A stretch of DNA of 64,000 nucleotides from Pseudomonadota bacterium (GTDB taxonomy: Bacteria; Pseudomonadota; Gammaproteobacteria; Xanthomonadales; Xanthomonadaceae), in contig JAFEEL010000020.1 in the NCBI GenBank assembly GCA_018241125.1, positions 1 through 64,000 on the forward strand, written 5' to 3'. Shown here piece after piece: positions 1 to 7,936 of the stretch (positions within the stretch are counted from its first letter, which is position 1; each line of letters starts with the position of its first letter). The position numbers and the translations under genes are program-made. A model generated the notes under the pieces. The model was not told where the DNA came from. It made no database searches and saw only the letters and a program-made list of their open reading frames with translations.

Positions 1-268
1 CCCTCCGCGGCGTGCAATCGGGTGCGTAGCGACCATCACCCATCAGGTGACGGGCAAGAACCCACCAAGCGACCACGTGCAAAGGCTTTCCCGAAGCGGG
101 TAAGCGGTCAACTGCGGAATCTAGGTTCAATGCTGCGGTTCCCGACGGTCGCGATCATGCGGGCCTCAAGTTCGGTCGCGACACGCTACAGGCCCGATGG
201 TGCGCCGACAAGCCGGCGCGGCGCGTCACCGCTTGAAACGCTCCGCCGCGAAGGGCGTGTCGCGGCAA
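1..268. other. Left edge, no gene recognised
   Basis: No reading frame here has a recognisable protein, a ribosome-binding site or homology I can name. The frames that stay open are GC-rich shadows that run into the dispersed repeat starting at about 269. The stretch could hold the degenerate end of a neighbouring gene outside the window, but nothing visible supports that. Confidence 0.5.
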
Positions 269-420
269 TGGTTCGATCGCGGCCTCGGGCTGCGCCCTCG
301 ATCCGCGCCTCACCACGAACGGGATATTCGATCGCGGCCTCAGCTTCTTCTTTCCCGTTCGTGGTGAGCCGAGCCGGTCGAGAACGGAGTTCGAGCCGGT
401 TCGTGTCGAACCACCACGGG
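269..420. repeat. Dispersed palindromic repeat, first copy
   Basis: Two sub-elements lie end to end. The first (about 270-341) carries GATCGCGGCCTC twice around TCACCACGAACGGGATAT. The second (about 354-418) runs from CGTTCGTGGTGAGCC to TGTCGAACCACCACGG and can fold on itself, with GTGGT pairing to ACCAC outside and GAGCCGG pairing to CCGGTTC inside. The same sequence, inverted and tandemly duplicated, is at 55259-55735, and a diverged copy is at about 31430-31490. It lies 43 bp upstream of the cco operator. Confidence 0.75.
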
Positions 421-462
421 CCATGCCGTGCCCGCCACACCACAACCACCGCCGGAGTCGCG

Positions 463-476
463 TTGATCTGGGTCAA
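463..476. promoter_or_regulatory. FNR/Anr-type box upstream of ccoN
   Basis: TTGATCTGGGTCAA matches the FNR/Anr dyad TTGAT-N4-ATCAA at nine of ten positions. Pseudomonas Anr sites often carry GTCAA in the second half. The centre is about 127 bp upstream of the ccoN start codon, so a class II promoter would start near 511 and leave a leader of about 85 nt. Low-oxygen induction by an FNR-family regulator is the usual control of cbb3 oxidase genes. The -10 element is not clear. Confidence 0.7.
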
Positions 477-596
477 GGACGCGCATGATCACGCCCGACA
501 CTGTGCCCGCCGGCCTCCATGCGTTGCGTCGACGTCGATAGCCGCTACACTTTCCCACCAACCCCGACCCGGGGCCGGTAACCGCCAGGCAGACGC

Positions 597-2063
597 ATGA
601 GCCAGATCGAAACCTACGACGACAAGGTGGTGCGGCTGTTTTTGTTCGCATCGGCCGTCTGGGGCATCATCGGCACCTTGGCGGGCATGTATCTGGCCGC
701 CGAACTGGCCTGGCCGGCGCTGAATCTGGACATCCCGTTCCTGACCTTCAGCCACCTGCGCCCGGACCACACCTTCGGGGTGATCTTCGCCTTCGGCGGG
801 TCGGCGCTGATGGGCACCTGTTATTACGTCGTGCAACGCACCGGCCACGCCCGCCTGGCCTTGCCGTGGCTGGCCGAGTTCACCTTCTGGGGCTGGCAAC
901 TGATCTGCGTGCTGGCGATGGTGACGATGCCGCTGGGCATCACCCAAGGCAAGGAGTACGCAGAGCCGGAGTGGTTGATCGACATCTTCATCGCGATCGT
1001 CTGGGTGAGCTTCGGGGTGGTGTTCTTCGCCTCACTGGCGCGCCGGCGGATCAAGCACATCTATGTGGCCAACTGGTACTACGGCGCCTTCATCATCGCC
1101 GTGGGCCTGTTGCACATCGTCAACAACCTCGCCATCCCGGTGTCGTTGACCAAGTCCTACCCGATCTACTCGGGCGCCGTGGATGCGATGGTGCAGTGGT
1201 GGTACGGCCACAACGCGGTGGCCTTCTTCCTCACCGCCGGCTTTCTGGGGATGATGTATTACTTCGTGCCGCGGCAGGCGCAGCAGCCGCTGTGGAGTTA
1301 TCGGTTTTCGATCGTGAACTTCTGGGCGCTGATCTCGGTGTACATGTGGGCCGGCTCCCACCACCTGATGTACACCGCCCTGCCCGACTGGGTGCAGTCG
1401 GTCGGCATGGCGTTCTCGCTGGTGCTGCTGATGCCCAGCTGGGGCTCGGCGGCCAACGGCCTGTTTACCTTCAATGGCTCGTGGCACAAGCTGCGCGACG
1501 ACCCGGCGGCGAAGTTCATGGTGATGTCGCTGGTGTTCTACGCCGCGGCCACCTTCGAGGGCTCGATGATGGCGATCAAGACCGTCAACTCGCTCTCGCA
1601 CTACACCGACTGGACCATCGCCCACGTGCATTCGGGCTCGCTGGGCTGGGTGGCGATGATCACCATCGGCTCGTTGTACGCGATGGCCCCGCGCGCGCTG
1701 GGCGTGCCGGCGATGTATTCGCGCAAGGGCATGGAAGTGCACTTCTGGCTGCACCTGTCGGGCACCTTGCTGTACGTGATCGCGATGTGGGCCGCCGGCG
1801 TCACCGAGGGTGAGATGTGGCGCGCCACCAACCCGGACGGTGGGCTGACCTACTCGTTCCTGGACAGCCTGATCGCGATCAAGCCGTTCTACATCATGCG
1901 CTGGGCCGGCGGCGTGCTGGTGTGGCTGGGCATGTGGGTGATGGCGTGGAACCTGTGGTACACCGCCGCCGATGCGCGCACACCGGTGATTTCGCCGATC
2001 CCGGTGCCGATCCCCGATCCGGAACCCCGGCAGACGCCTTCGCCGCTGCCGGCGCAGGGTTGA
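597..2063 (+). CDS. ccoN: Cytochrome cbb3 oxidase subunit I
   Basis: Catalytic haem-copper subunit of the high-affinity cbb3 terminal oxidase in the inner membrane; it reduces oxygen to water and pumps protons. The 488-residue product has about twelve hydrophobic segments. Candidate metal ligands are visible: H58 in LRPDHTFGV (low-spin haem), H205 in YGHNAVAFF and H255-H256 in GSHHLMY (copper B), and H343/H345 in [10 protein letters not shown] (haems). Length is normal for the family. The C-terminus ends in a Pro-rich tail. It is the first gene of the operon, 10 bp before ccoO, and follows an FNR/Anr box. Confidence 0.97.
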   Translation: MSQIETYDDKVVRLFLFASAVWGIIGTLAGMYLAAELAWPALNLDIPFLTFSHLRPDHTFGVIFAFGGSALMGTCYYVVQRTGHARLALPWLAEFTFWGWQLICVLAMVTMPLGITQGKEYAEPEWLIDIFIAIVWVSFGVVFFASLARRRIKHIYVANWYYGAFIIAVGLLHIVNNLAIPVSLTKSYPIYSGAVDAMVQWWYGHNAVAFFLTAGFLGMMYYFVPRQAQQPLWSYRFSIVNFWALISVYMWAGSHHLMYTALPDWVQSVGMAFSLVLLMPSWGSAANGLFTFNGSWHKLRDDPAAKFMVMSLVFYAAATFEGSMMAIKTVNSLSHYTDWTIAHVHSGSLGWVAMITIGSLYAMAPRALGVPAMYSRKGMEVHFWLHLSGTLLYVIAMWAAGVTEGEMWRATNPDGGLTYSFLDSLIAIKPFYIMRWAGGVLVWLGMWVMAWNLWYTAADARTPVISPIPVPIPDPEPRQTPSPLPAQG

Positions 2064-2073
2064 GGAGCGCACC

Positions 2074-2736
2074 ATGGCATACCGTCACTTCGAGTTCATC
2101 GAAAAACACGCCTGGGCGCTGGGCATCGGCACCGCGATCATGTGCTCGCTCGGCGGCCTGGCCGAGATCACCCCGATCTTCATGGAAGCCAACAAGGTGC
2201 AGCCGGCGCTGGGCGTGAAGCCCTACGACCCGCTGCGCCTGGCCGGGCGCGACATCTACGTGCGCGAAGGCTGCTACCTGTGCCATTCGCAGATGATCCG
2301 CGCGCTGCGTTTCGAAACCCAGCGCTACGGGCACTATTCGACCGCCAGCGAATCGGCCTACGACCGTCCGTTCCAGTGGGGTTCCAAGCGTACCGGGCCG
2401 GATCTGGCGCGGGTGGGCGGCAAGTATTCCGACGACTGGCAGCGCCTGCACCTGATGGATCCACGGCAGGTGGTGCCGCAATCGAACATGCCGGCCTACC
2501 CGTGGCTGTCGCTGGCATTGATCGACAGCAAGGACATCCAGCATCGCATGCGCACCCTGCGCTGGATGGGTGACCCTTACAGCGATGCCGACATCGCCGG
2601 CGCGCCCAAGGCGCTGGCCGGCAAGACCGAGCTCGATGCGCTGGTGGCTTACCTGCAGGGGCTGGGCATCGACAACGAACCGCCCAAGTCCGCCGCGGCA
2701 CCGGCTTCGCCGGCCGCCGATGGAGGTGCGCCATGA
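2074..2736 (+). CDS. ccoO: Cytochrome cbb3 oxidase subunit II
   Basis: Membrane-anchored monohaem cytochrome c subunit that passes electrons from CcoP to CcoN. The 220-residue protein starts with a single N-terminal transmembrane segment (about residues 13-33), followed by a periplasmic domain with the haem c motif CYLCH (C67, C70, H71). The sixth ligand is probably a Met in QSNMPAYPW. The C-terminus is rich in Ala and Pro. Its stop codon overlaps the ccoQ start (ATGA). Confidence 0.97.
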   Translation: MAYRHFEFIEKHAWALGIGTAIMCSLGGLAEITPIFMEANKVQPALGVKPYDPLRLAGRDIYVREGCYLCHSQMIRALRFETQRYGHYSTASESAYDRPFQWGSKRTGPDLARVGGKYSDDWQRLHLMDPRQVVPQSNMPAYPWLSLALIDSKDIQHRMRTLRWMGDPYSDADIAGAPKALAGKTELDALVAYLQGLGIDNEPPKSAAAPASPAADGGAP

Positions 2737-2909
2737 ACCCGGCCTGGGGCGTGGTCGCCGGCGTGTTCATCGTGTGCATGATGCTGACCTTCATCGGCAT
2801 CTGGATTTGGGCATGGCTGCCCTACCACAAGCGCAGCTTCGACGATCTGGCGCGCCTGCCGATGGAAGATGAGGACGCCGCCGCCATCGCCACGGAGGAC
2901 AAGCCATGA
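2733..2909 (+). CDS. ccoQ: Cytochrome cbb3 oxidase small subunit
   Basis: A 58-residue protein with one transmembrane helix (about residues 5-28, VVAGVFIVCMMLTFIGIWIW) and an acidic cytoplasmic tail. This is the usual form of CcoQ/FixQ, which stabilises the cbb3 complex. Its start overlaps the ccoO stop and its stop overlaps the ccoP start, so the three are probably translationally coupled. Confidence 0.93.
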   Translation: MNPAWGVVAGVFIVCMMLTFIGIWIWAWLPYHKRSFDDLARLPMEDEDAAAIATEDKP

Positions 2910-3817
2910 GCGCGTTCTGGTCGTGGTGGATCATGGGCCTGGTGGTGTTCAACATGGGCCTGACGTTCTTCCTGTTCCTGTGGGCACCGCGCGCCAAGGT
3001 GCCGGTGCTGCCCGACGGCACCACCGGGCACGTGTGGGCGCACGGTGTATTGCGCGAGGGCCTGGCCAACCTGCCGCGCTGGTGGATCGTGATGTCGTTT
3101 TCGATGTTCATCGCCGGCTTCATCTACCTGTATCGCTATCCCGGCTTCGGCGCACACAAGGGTTCGCTGGGCTGGACCGCGCGCGGCGAACTGGCTGCCG
3201 ATACCGCCGCCAACGACAAGAAACTGGCTGCGGCGATGAAGGGTTTTTCCAGCAAGTCGATCGAGCAGTTGTCCAAGGACGATGAGGCGGTCGGCATGGG
3301 CGAGGTGCTGTTCCGCGACAACTGCGCGGCTTGCCACGGCCGCGACGCGCGTGGCAATCACCTGCTGGGCGCGCCCAACCTGGTCGATCACGACTGGCTG
3401 TATGGCGGCGACGGCAATGCCATCCTCACCAGCATCCTCGACGGCCGCCACGGCGCGATGCCGGCGTGGGGCGCGCAGTTCAAGGACCCCGACATCGCCA
3501 ACCTCGCCAACTACGTGCGCAGCCTCGCCGGACAACCCCACGACAAAACCAAAGCCGCCGCCGGCAAGGAGTTGTTCACCGTGTGCGCGGCCTGCCACGG
3601 GCCCGACGGCCATGGCAACACCGCGATCGGCGCGCCCAACCTGACTGGCACCGTGCGCCTGTACGGGGGCGATCTGGAGACGCTGGAAACCACCATCCGC
3701 GACGGTCGCGGCGGCACCATGCCGTCGTGGCGCGAACGCCTGGGCGAAGACAAGGCGCGGGTGATCGCCGCCTACGTGTACCTGATCTCGCATGGCGGAT
3801 CGACTGCCACCCAGTGA
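2906..3817 (+). CDS. ccoP: Cytochrome cbb3 oxidase subunit III, dihaem
   Basis: Dihaem cytochrome c subunit that accepts electrons for the cbb3 oxidase. The 303-residue product has two N-terminal membrane segments (about 8-28 and 58-77) and two periplasmic cytochrome c domains with motifs CAACH at C140-H144 and CAACH at C227-H231. Both domains contain GAPNL and a Met-Pro element (GAMPAWG and GTMPSW) that can supply the axial Met. The start ATG overlaps the ccoQ stop. The 3' end overlaps the next small gene by 26 bp in another frame. Confidence 0.97.
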   Translation: MSAFWSWWIMGLVVFNMGLTFFLFLWAPRAKVPVLPDGTTGHVWAHGVLREGLANLPRWWIVMSFSMFIAGFIYLYRYPGFGAHKGSLGWTARGELAADTAANDKKLAAAMKGFSSKSIEQLSKDDEAVGMGEVLFRDNCAACHGRDARGNHLLGAPNLVDHDWLYGGDGNAILTSILDGRHGAMPAWGAQFKDPDIANLANYVRSLAGQPHDKTKAAAGKELFTVCAACHGPDGHGNTAIGAPNLTGTVRLYGGDLETLETTIRDGRGGTMPSWRERLGEDKARVIAAYVYLISHGGSTATQ

Positions 3818-4085
3818 CCTGCCGCGTGATCGCCACGCCGGTGCGTGGTGGCGGCAAGGCGTCGTGTGGTGGGGCATCGGCGTATTCGTCGCCTCGCTGG
3901 CCGGCTGCGTCTGGTTGATCGTGGTGGCGCAGCGCAGTGCCGACCCCCCTTTGCCGACGACCGGCCTGCACGTTCTGGGCATGCCGATGCAGCGGACGCC
4001 AGCCGCTGCCTCTGCTGCGTCGCCGCCGACCCGGCCGCCAGCCAGCGCATCGCCGGCATCGGCAGCGTCGGCCTCCGGCCAGTGA
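3792..4085 (+). CDS. Small membrane protein at the FixH position
   Basis: A 97-residue protein with one hydrophobic segment (about residues 20-46, WWGIGVFVASLAGCVWLIVV) and a C-terminal tail of almost only Ala, Ser and Pro. In many proteobacteria ccoG and fixH/ccoH lie between ccoP and ccoI. Here there is no ccoG and this is the only candidate for the FixH slot. The N-terminal segment resembles the FixH membrane anchor in pattern, but the usual periplasmic domain is missing. Its TGA overlaps the GTG start of ccoI. A reduced FixH or an unrelated accessory peptide are both possible. Confidence 0.6.
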   Translation: MADRLPPSDLPRDRHAGAWWRQGVVWWGIGVFVASLAGCVWLIVVAQRSADPPLPTTGLHVLGMPMQRTPAAASAASPPTRPPASASPASAASASGQ

Positions 4086-6736
4086 ACGCCGGCACCTGCT
4101 GGCACTGCGGGCAGCCGCTGCCGTCCGATCCGCCAACGGCGCTGGTCGCCGGTCAATCGCATCCGGTGTGCTGCATCGGCTGCCGCGCCGCCGCGCAGTG
4201 GATCGACCAACTGGGCCTGACCGATTATTACCGCCTGCGCAGCGCACCGGCGGTGCGCGCGCCCGATCCTGCCAGTGCGCAGCGCAGCGCACAGACATGG
4301 GCGCGGCCGGAGCTGGCGCGGCATGTGCTGCGCACGCTCGACCGATCGCAGTGCGAAGTGCTGCTGCTGGTCGATGGCATCCGCTGCGCGGCTTGCGTGT
4401 GGTTGCTCGAACGTGCGCTGGGCGCGACGCCCGGCGTGCTGTCGGTGCAGGTCAACGCCGCCGCCCGCCGCGCACGCGTGCTGTTCGACCCGCAACGCAG
4501 CGACCTGCCCGCGATCGTGTCCGCGTTCGCGCAAGCCGGCTACGCCGCGTTGCCCCTGGATGCCGCCGCGCTCGACGACGCCCGCCGCCGCGAGTCGCGC
4601 GCCGCGCTCAAGCGGCTGGTGGTGGCCGGCTTCGGCGCGATGCAGGCGATGATGTACGCCAGCGCGATCTACTTCGGCGCAGCGCAGGCCATCGACCCGC
4701 CCACGCGTGCGCTGATGCGCTGGCTGGGCCTGCTGGTGGCCACCCCGGTAGTGTTTTATGCGGCGCGCCCGTTCTTCGCTGGCGCATGGCGGGCACTGCG
4801 CGCGCGCACGCTGGGCATGGACGTGCCGGTGGCGCTGGCGATCGCGGCGATCTACGGCGCCAGCGTGGTCGAGGCGCTGCGCGGCGGCGGCGAGGTGTAT
4901 TTCGATTCGGTGAGCATGTTCGTGTTCTTCCTGCTGGTCGGGCGCTATCTGGAAATGCGCGCCCGCCACCGGGCCGGCGATCTGGTGGATGCGCTGGCAC
5001 GGATGACCCCGGTGTTCGCCGACCGCCTGCGCGACGACGGCGGTGTCGAACGCATCGGCGCGCTGGAACTTGTCGTCGGCGAGCGCGTGCAGGTCGCGCA
5101 GGGCGAGCGCGTGCCGGCCGATGGGCAACTCGAATCGACGGTGTGCCAGGTGGACGAATCCTTGCTCACCGGCGAATCGGCGGCGGTGCACAAGCGCCGC
5201 GGCGATGGCGTGATCGGCGGCAGCGTGTTGCTGGAAGGCCCGGCGATCGTGCGGGTGACGCGGGTCGGTGCCGACACCGCACTGGCCGGGATCGCCGCAC
5301 TGGTGGCGCGCGCGCAGGCGCAGCGCCCGCGCCTGGCCCTGGCCGGCGAACGCGCCGCTGCCCGCTTCGTGCTGCGCATCCTGACGCTGGCCAGCGTGTG
5401 CGCGATCGGCTGGAGCTTCGTCGATCCGGCGCGCGCGCTGGCCGCCACGCTGGCGGTGCTGGTGGTGTCGTGCCCGTGCGCGTTCGCGCTGGCCGTGCCG
5501 GCCGCGCTGACCCGCGCGCTGTCGGTGCTGGCCGCGCAGGGCGTATTCGTGGTGCACACCGATGCCATCGAAAAACTCGCGCGGGCCACGCACGCGGTAT
5601 TCGACAAGACCGGCACCCTCACGCAATCACGGTTGGATCTGTCTGCCATCGCGCTGGCCGATGGCGGTGACCTCGCGCAGGACGCGGCACTGGCGCTGGC
5701 GGCGGCAGTGGCGCGATCCAGCCAGCACCCGGTCGCACAGGCGATCACGCGCGCTGCCGCGCACCTGCCCATCGCGACTGCCAGCGAGGTGCGCAGCGTG
5801 GCCGGCGGCGGTATCGAGGGTGTGGTGCAAGGAAGACCGCTGCGCCTGGGCAGCCCGGAATTCGCCCTGCGCGGATGCACGCCCCCATCCGCCTTCGGCA
5901 CCTTCCCCCGCACGCGGGGGAAGGGACAGCCAGAGCGGCAGCAGGCTGCATGTGAATCCGTGCAACTTGCAGCAGCGAACGCTTCCCCCGCGCCGCCGAG
6001 GAAGGCACAGCCAGAGCCGCAGCAGGCCACCGGTGATAATGCCGATGCAGATGCAGATGCAGATGCAGATGCAGATGCAGATGCAGATGCAGATGCAGAT
6101 GAGGATGCCGTGATCCTCGCCGAGGATGGCAAGATCATCGCCGCCTTCCACCTGCGCGAAACCCTGCGCGCCGATGCGCGGGCGACGGTGGATGGCCTGC
6201 GCGCCGATGGCATGGCCGTGGAGATCGCCAGTGGCGATGCGCCGGCGAAGGTTGCGGCGGTGGCGCAGCAACTGGGCATCGCGAACTGGCAGGCGCGCAT
6301 GCGCCCGGCCGACAAGCTCGAGCGCCTGCGCACGCTGCGGGCAGGTGGCGCGCGCGTGCTGGCGGTCGGCGATGGCGTCAACGATGCGCCGGTGCTGGCC
6401 GGTGCCGATGTGGCGGTGGCGCTGGCATCGGGCGCCGAGCTGGCGCAGGCGGCGGGCGATATCGTGCTCGACGGCGCGCACCTGTCCGGTTTGCCGCGTG
6501 CCCGCGTGCTGGCGCGGGAAACCCTGTCCGTATTGGGCCAGAACCAGCGCTGGGCGCTGTTCTATAATCTGGCGGTGGTGCCGCTGGGCGCGCTGGGTTT
6601 CGTGCCGCCGTGGCTGGCGGCGATCGGCATGTCCGCCAGTTCACTGCTGGTGGTGCTCAACTCGCTGCGCATCGGAACGCGCACCCGCGCCCCGGCCGGA
6701 ACGCCCGCCCCTGTCCTTGCGCACGCGAACCGATGA
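4082..6736 (+). CDS. ccoI: Copper-exporting P-type ATPase for cbb3 assembly
   Basis: P1B-type ATPase of the CcoI/FixI group that supplies copper for cbb3 oxidase maturation. The start is taken as the GTG overlapping the previous stop, giving N-terminal CWHCGQPLP and a second Cys pair CCIGC; longer frames upstream would overlap the previous gene. An HMA domain with GIRCAAC, membrane helices, the TGES actuator motif, the CPC transport motif, the phosphorylation motif DKTGTLTQ and the hinge GDGVNDAP are all present. At 884 residues it is longer than usual because a repeat-derived segment (5876-6103) is inserted in frame in the nucleotide-binding region. It overlaps ccoS by four bases. Confidence 0.93.
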   Translation: MNAGTCWHCGQPLPSDPPTALVAGQSHPVCCIGCRAAAQWIDQLGLTDYYRLRSAPAVRAPDPASAQRSAQTWARPELARHVLRTLDRSQCEVLLLVDGIRCAACVWLLERALGATPGVLSVQVNAAARRARVLFDPQRSDLPAIVSAFAQAGYAALPLDAAALDDARRRESRAALKRLVVAGFGAMQAMMYASAIYFGAAQAIDPPTRALMRWLGLLVATPVVFYAARPFFAGAWRALRARTLGMDVPVALAIAAIYGASVVEALRGGGEVYFDSVSMFVFFLLVGRYLEMRARHRAGDLVDALARMTPVFADRLRDDGGVERIGALELVVGERVQVAQGERVPADGQLESTVCQVDESLLTGESAAVHKRRGDGVIGGSVLLEGPAIVRVTRVGADTALAGIAALVARAQAQRPRLALAGERAAARFVLRILTLASVCAIGWSFVDPARALAATLAVLVVSCPCAFALAVPAALTRALSVLAAQGVFVVHTDAIEKLARATHAVFDKTGTLTQSRLDLSAIALADGGDLAQDAALALAAAVARSSQHPVAQAITRAAAHLPIATASEVRSVAGGGIEGVVQGRPLRLGSPEFALRGCTPPSAFGTFPRTRGKGQPERQQAACESVQLAAANASPAPPRKAQPEPQQATGDNADADADADADADADADADADEDAVILAEDGKIIAAFHLRETLRADARATVDGLRADGMAVEIASGDAPAKVAAVAQQLGIANWQARMRPADKLERLRTLRAGGARVLAVGDGVNDAPVLAGADVAVALASGAELAQAAGDIVLDGAHLSGLPRARVLARETLSVLGQNQRWALFYNLAVVPLGALGFVPPWLAAIGMSASSLLVVLNSLRIGTRTRAPAGTPAPVLAHANR
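5876..6103 (+). repeat. Repeat-derived in-frame insertion in ccoI
   Basis: About 75 codons between GSPEFALRG and DEDAVILAEDGK of CcoI match no P-type ATPase sequence. The DNA includes the palindrome CCCCCGCACGCGGGGGAAGG, the same kind as the intergenic copies near 26749, 48107, 48305 and 48355. Two partial copies of an AGCCAGAGC-GCAGCAGGC unit follow, and then a hexanucleotide run. The protein segment is rich in Gln, Ala, Pro and Asp and lies where the nucleotide-binding domain normally has a short loop. Confidence 0.75.
6044..6097 (+). repeat. GATGCA hexanucleotide tandem repeat in ccoI
   Basis: Nine perfect GATGCA units, read as alternating Asp-Ala, followed by a variant GATGAG. Because the unit is six bases long, gain or loss of copies changes the length of the Asp-Ala spacer without breaking the frame. 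Confidence 0.95.
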
Positions 6737-7047
6737 ACATCCTCGTGGTCATGATCCCGCTGTCGATCATCTTGCTGATCGGCGCCGGCGTGGCGTTTTT
6801 CTGGGCGGTCGAGCACGATCAGTTCGACGACATGGATACACCCGGCCTGTTGCCGTTGCTCGATGCACCACCGCAGAAGCACGAGGACGCGGGCACAATC
6901 ACTGCCGAGCCGGTGGCGTCGGCCACGCCTGCTGCAACGGCCCCCACGACCCCAGCGCAAGCACCCACAGTGCGCGCCAGCGATGATCCACCCGAATGCC
7001 GTCATCCCGGCGCAAGCCGGGATCCATTGCGTCACCCACCGCAGTGA
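6733..7047 (+). CDS. ccoS: cbb3 oxidase maturation protein with extended tail
   Basis: CcoS is a small inner-membrane protein needed to insert cofactors into cbb3 oxidase. The first 40 residues show the family form: one N-terminal helix MNILVVMIPLSIILLIGAG, then FFWAVEHDQFDDMDTPG. CcoS proteins usually end near 50-70 residues. This one runs to 104 because the frame continues through an Ala/Thr/Pro stretch and into a palindromic repeat, whose sequence supplies the last 17 or so codons (CRHPGASRDPLRHPPQ) and the stop codon. Start overlaps the ccoI stop. Confidence 0.88.
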   Translation: MNILVVMIPLSIILLIGAGVAFFWAVEHDQFDDMDTPGLLPLLDAPPQKHEDAGTITAEPVASATPAATAPTTPAQAPTVRASDDPPECRHPGASRDPLRHPPQ

Positions 7048-7121
7048 ACGCTGACAGCATTGGTCGCATCGGTCATTGTGTCGAAGCGTCGAAGTGGATC
7101 CCGGCTTGCGCCGGGATGACG
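7000..7121. repeat. REPIN-like palindromic element at end of ccoS
   Basis: Two perfectly complementary 27-bp arms (7000-7026 and 7095-7121, outer end CGTCATCCCGG, inner end GGGATCCA) flank 68 bp. Each arm is itself a palindrome (CCCGGCGCAAGCCGGG). This is the layout of REP doublets that are mobilised by RAYT-type transposases. No transposase gene is in the window. The left arm lies inside the ccoS frame. Confidence 0.85.
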
Positions 7122-7149
7122 ACCCGATGACGTGTGTTCGCCGGCCACG

Positions 7150-7872
7150 ATGAACGACGCCCTCACCCTCGGCGCGGCCCTGCTGCTGGGCCTTGCCGCC
7201 AGCGGCCACTGCCTGTTGATGTGCGGCGGGATCTCGGCGGCGCTGGGCATCGCCACCGCCAAGCGCGCCGACGGCCGCCCGCGGCCGTGGCTGCTGGTGG
7301 CCTATCAACTCGGACGCACCAGTTCCTACGCGCTGGCCGGGTTGTTGTTCGCCGGAATCCTCGGCGCGCTGGTGCGCGTGCTCGACATCGAAAGCGTGCG
7401 CCGCAGTCTGCGCGCGCTGTCCGCGCTGGCCTTATTGATTGCCGCCGGGGTCGCGTTCGGCCGCATCCGCGAACCCGGGCACGGCCTCGGACAAAAGCTG
7501 TGGGCGCGCATCGCCCCGATCGGTCGCCGCCTGCTGCCGGTCACCAGCGGCGCGCGCGCGTGGGCGTTCGGCATGGTGTGGGGCTGGATGCCCTGCGGCT
7601 TCGTCTACACCGTGTTGCTGATCGCCACTGTGCAGATGGACGCCTGGCGCGGCGCGGCGACGATGGCCGCGTTCGGCCTTGGCACCTTGCCGGCGATGGC
7701 GCTGGCCGCGTTCGGCGCGCAGCGTTTCGCCGGATTCTCGGCACGCCCGGCGGCGCGCTGGATCGCCGGGTTCGCGTTGCTGGCCGCCGCCGCGCTCACG
7801 CTGGCCGGCCCGTGGCTGCCGGAGCTGCCGTGGCTGCACGCCTGCCTGCCGTTCGCGTGCAGCGCGCATTGA
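7150..7872 (+). CDS. TauE/SafE (UreH-2 type) membrane protein
   Basis: A 240-residue, roughly six-helix inner-membrane protein of the sulfite exporter TauE/SafE superfamily. The subgroup is the one that follows ccoS in many proteobacteria, with motifs SGHCLLMCGG near the N-terminus and WGWMPCGFVYTVLL in the middle. The paired Cys-containing helices resemble those of DsbD and copper transport proteins, and a role in cbb3 biogenesis or copper handling is inferred from position only. The ATG at 7150 is preferred over 7132 because it begins directly at the first helix. The ribosome-binding site is weak. Confidence 0.85.
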   Translation: MNDALTLGAALLLGLAASGHCLLMCGGISAALGIATAKRADGRPRPWLLVAYQLGRTSSYALAGLLFAGILGALVRVLDIESVRRSLRALSALALLIAAGVAFGRIREPGHGLGQKLWARIAPIGRRLLPVTSGARAWAFGMVWGWMPCGFVYTVLLIATVQMDAWRGAATMAAFGLGTLPAMALAAFGAQRFAGFSARPAARWIAGFALLAAAALTLAGPWLPELPWLHACLPFACSAH

Positions 7873-7936
7873 GGCACGACCGGCGGATGCTGGTGCGCCC
7901 GCAGCGCCATCCACCCACGCTCACTCGCGGACGGCC

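Noticed and set aside
22-600. 192-codon frame at the left edge
   Set aside because: Its sequence is Arg/Ser-rich, runs through the dispersed palindromic repeat and through the FNR box, and has no start signal.
2822-5626. 934-codon open frame on the minus strand opposite ccoP and ccoI
   Set aside because: It is a shadow of high third-position GC in the real genes on the other strand, with composition rich in Arg, His, Gln and Ala and no family motif.
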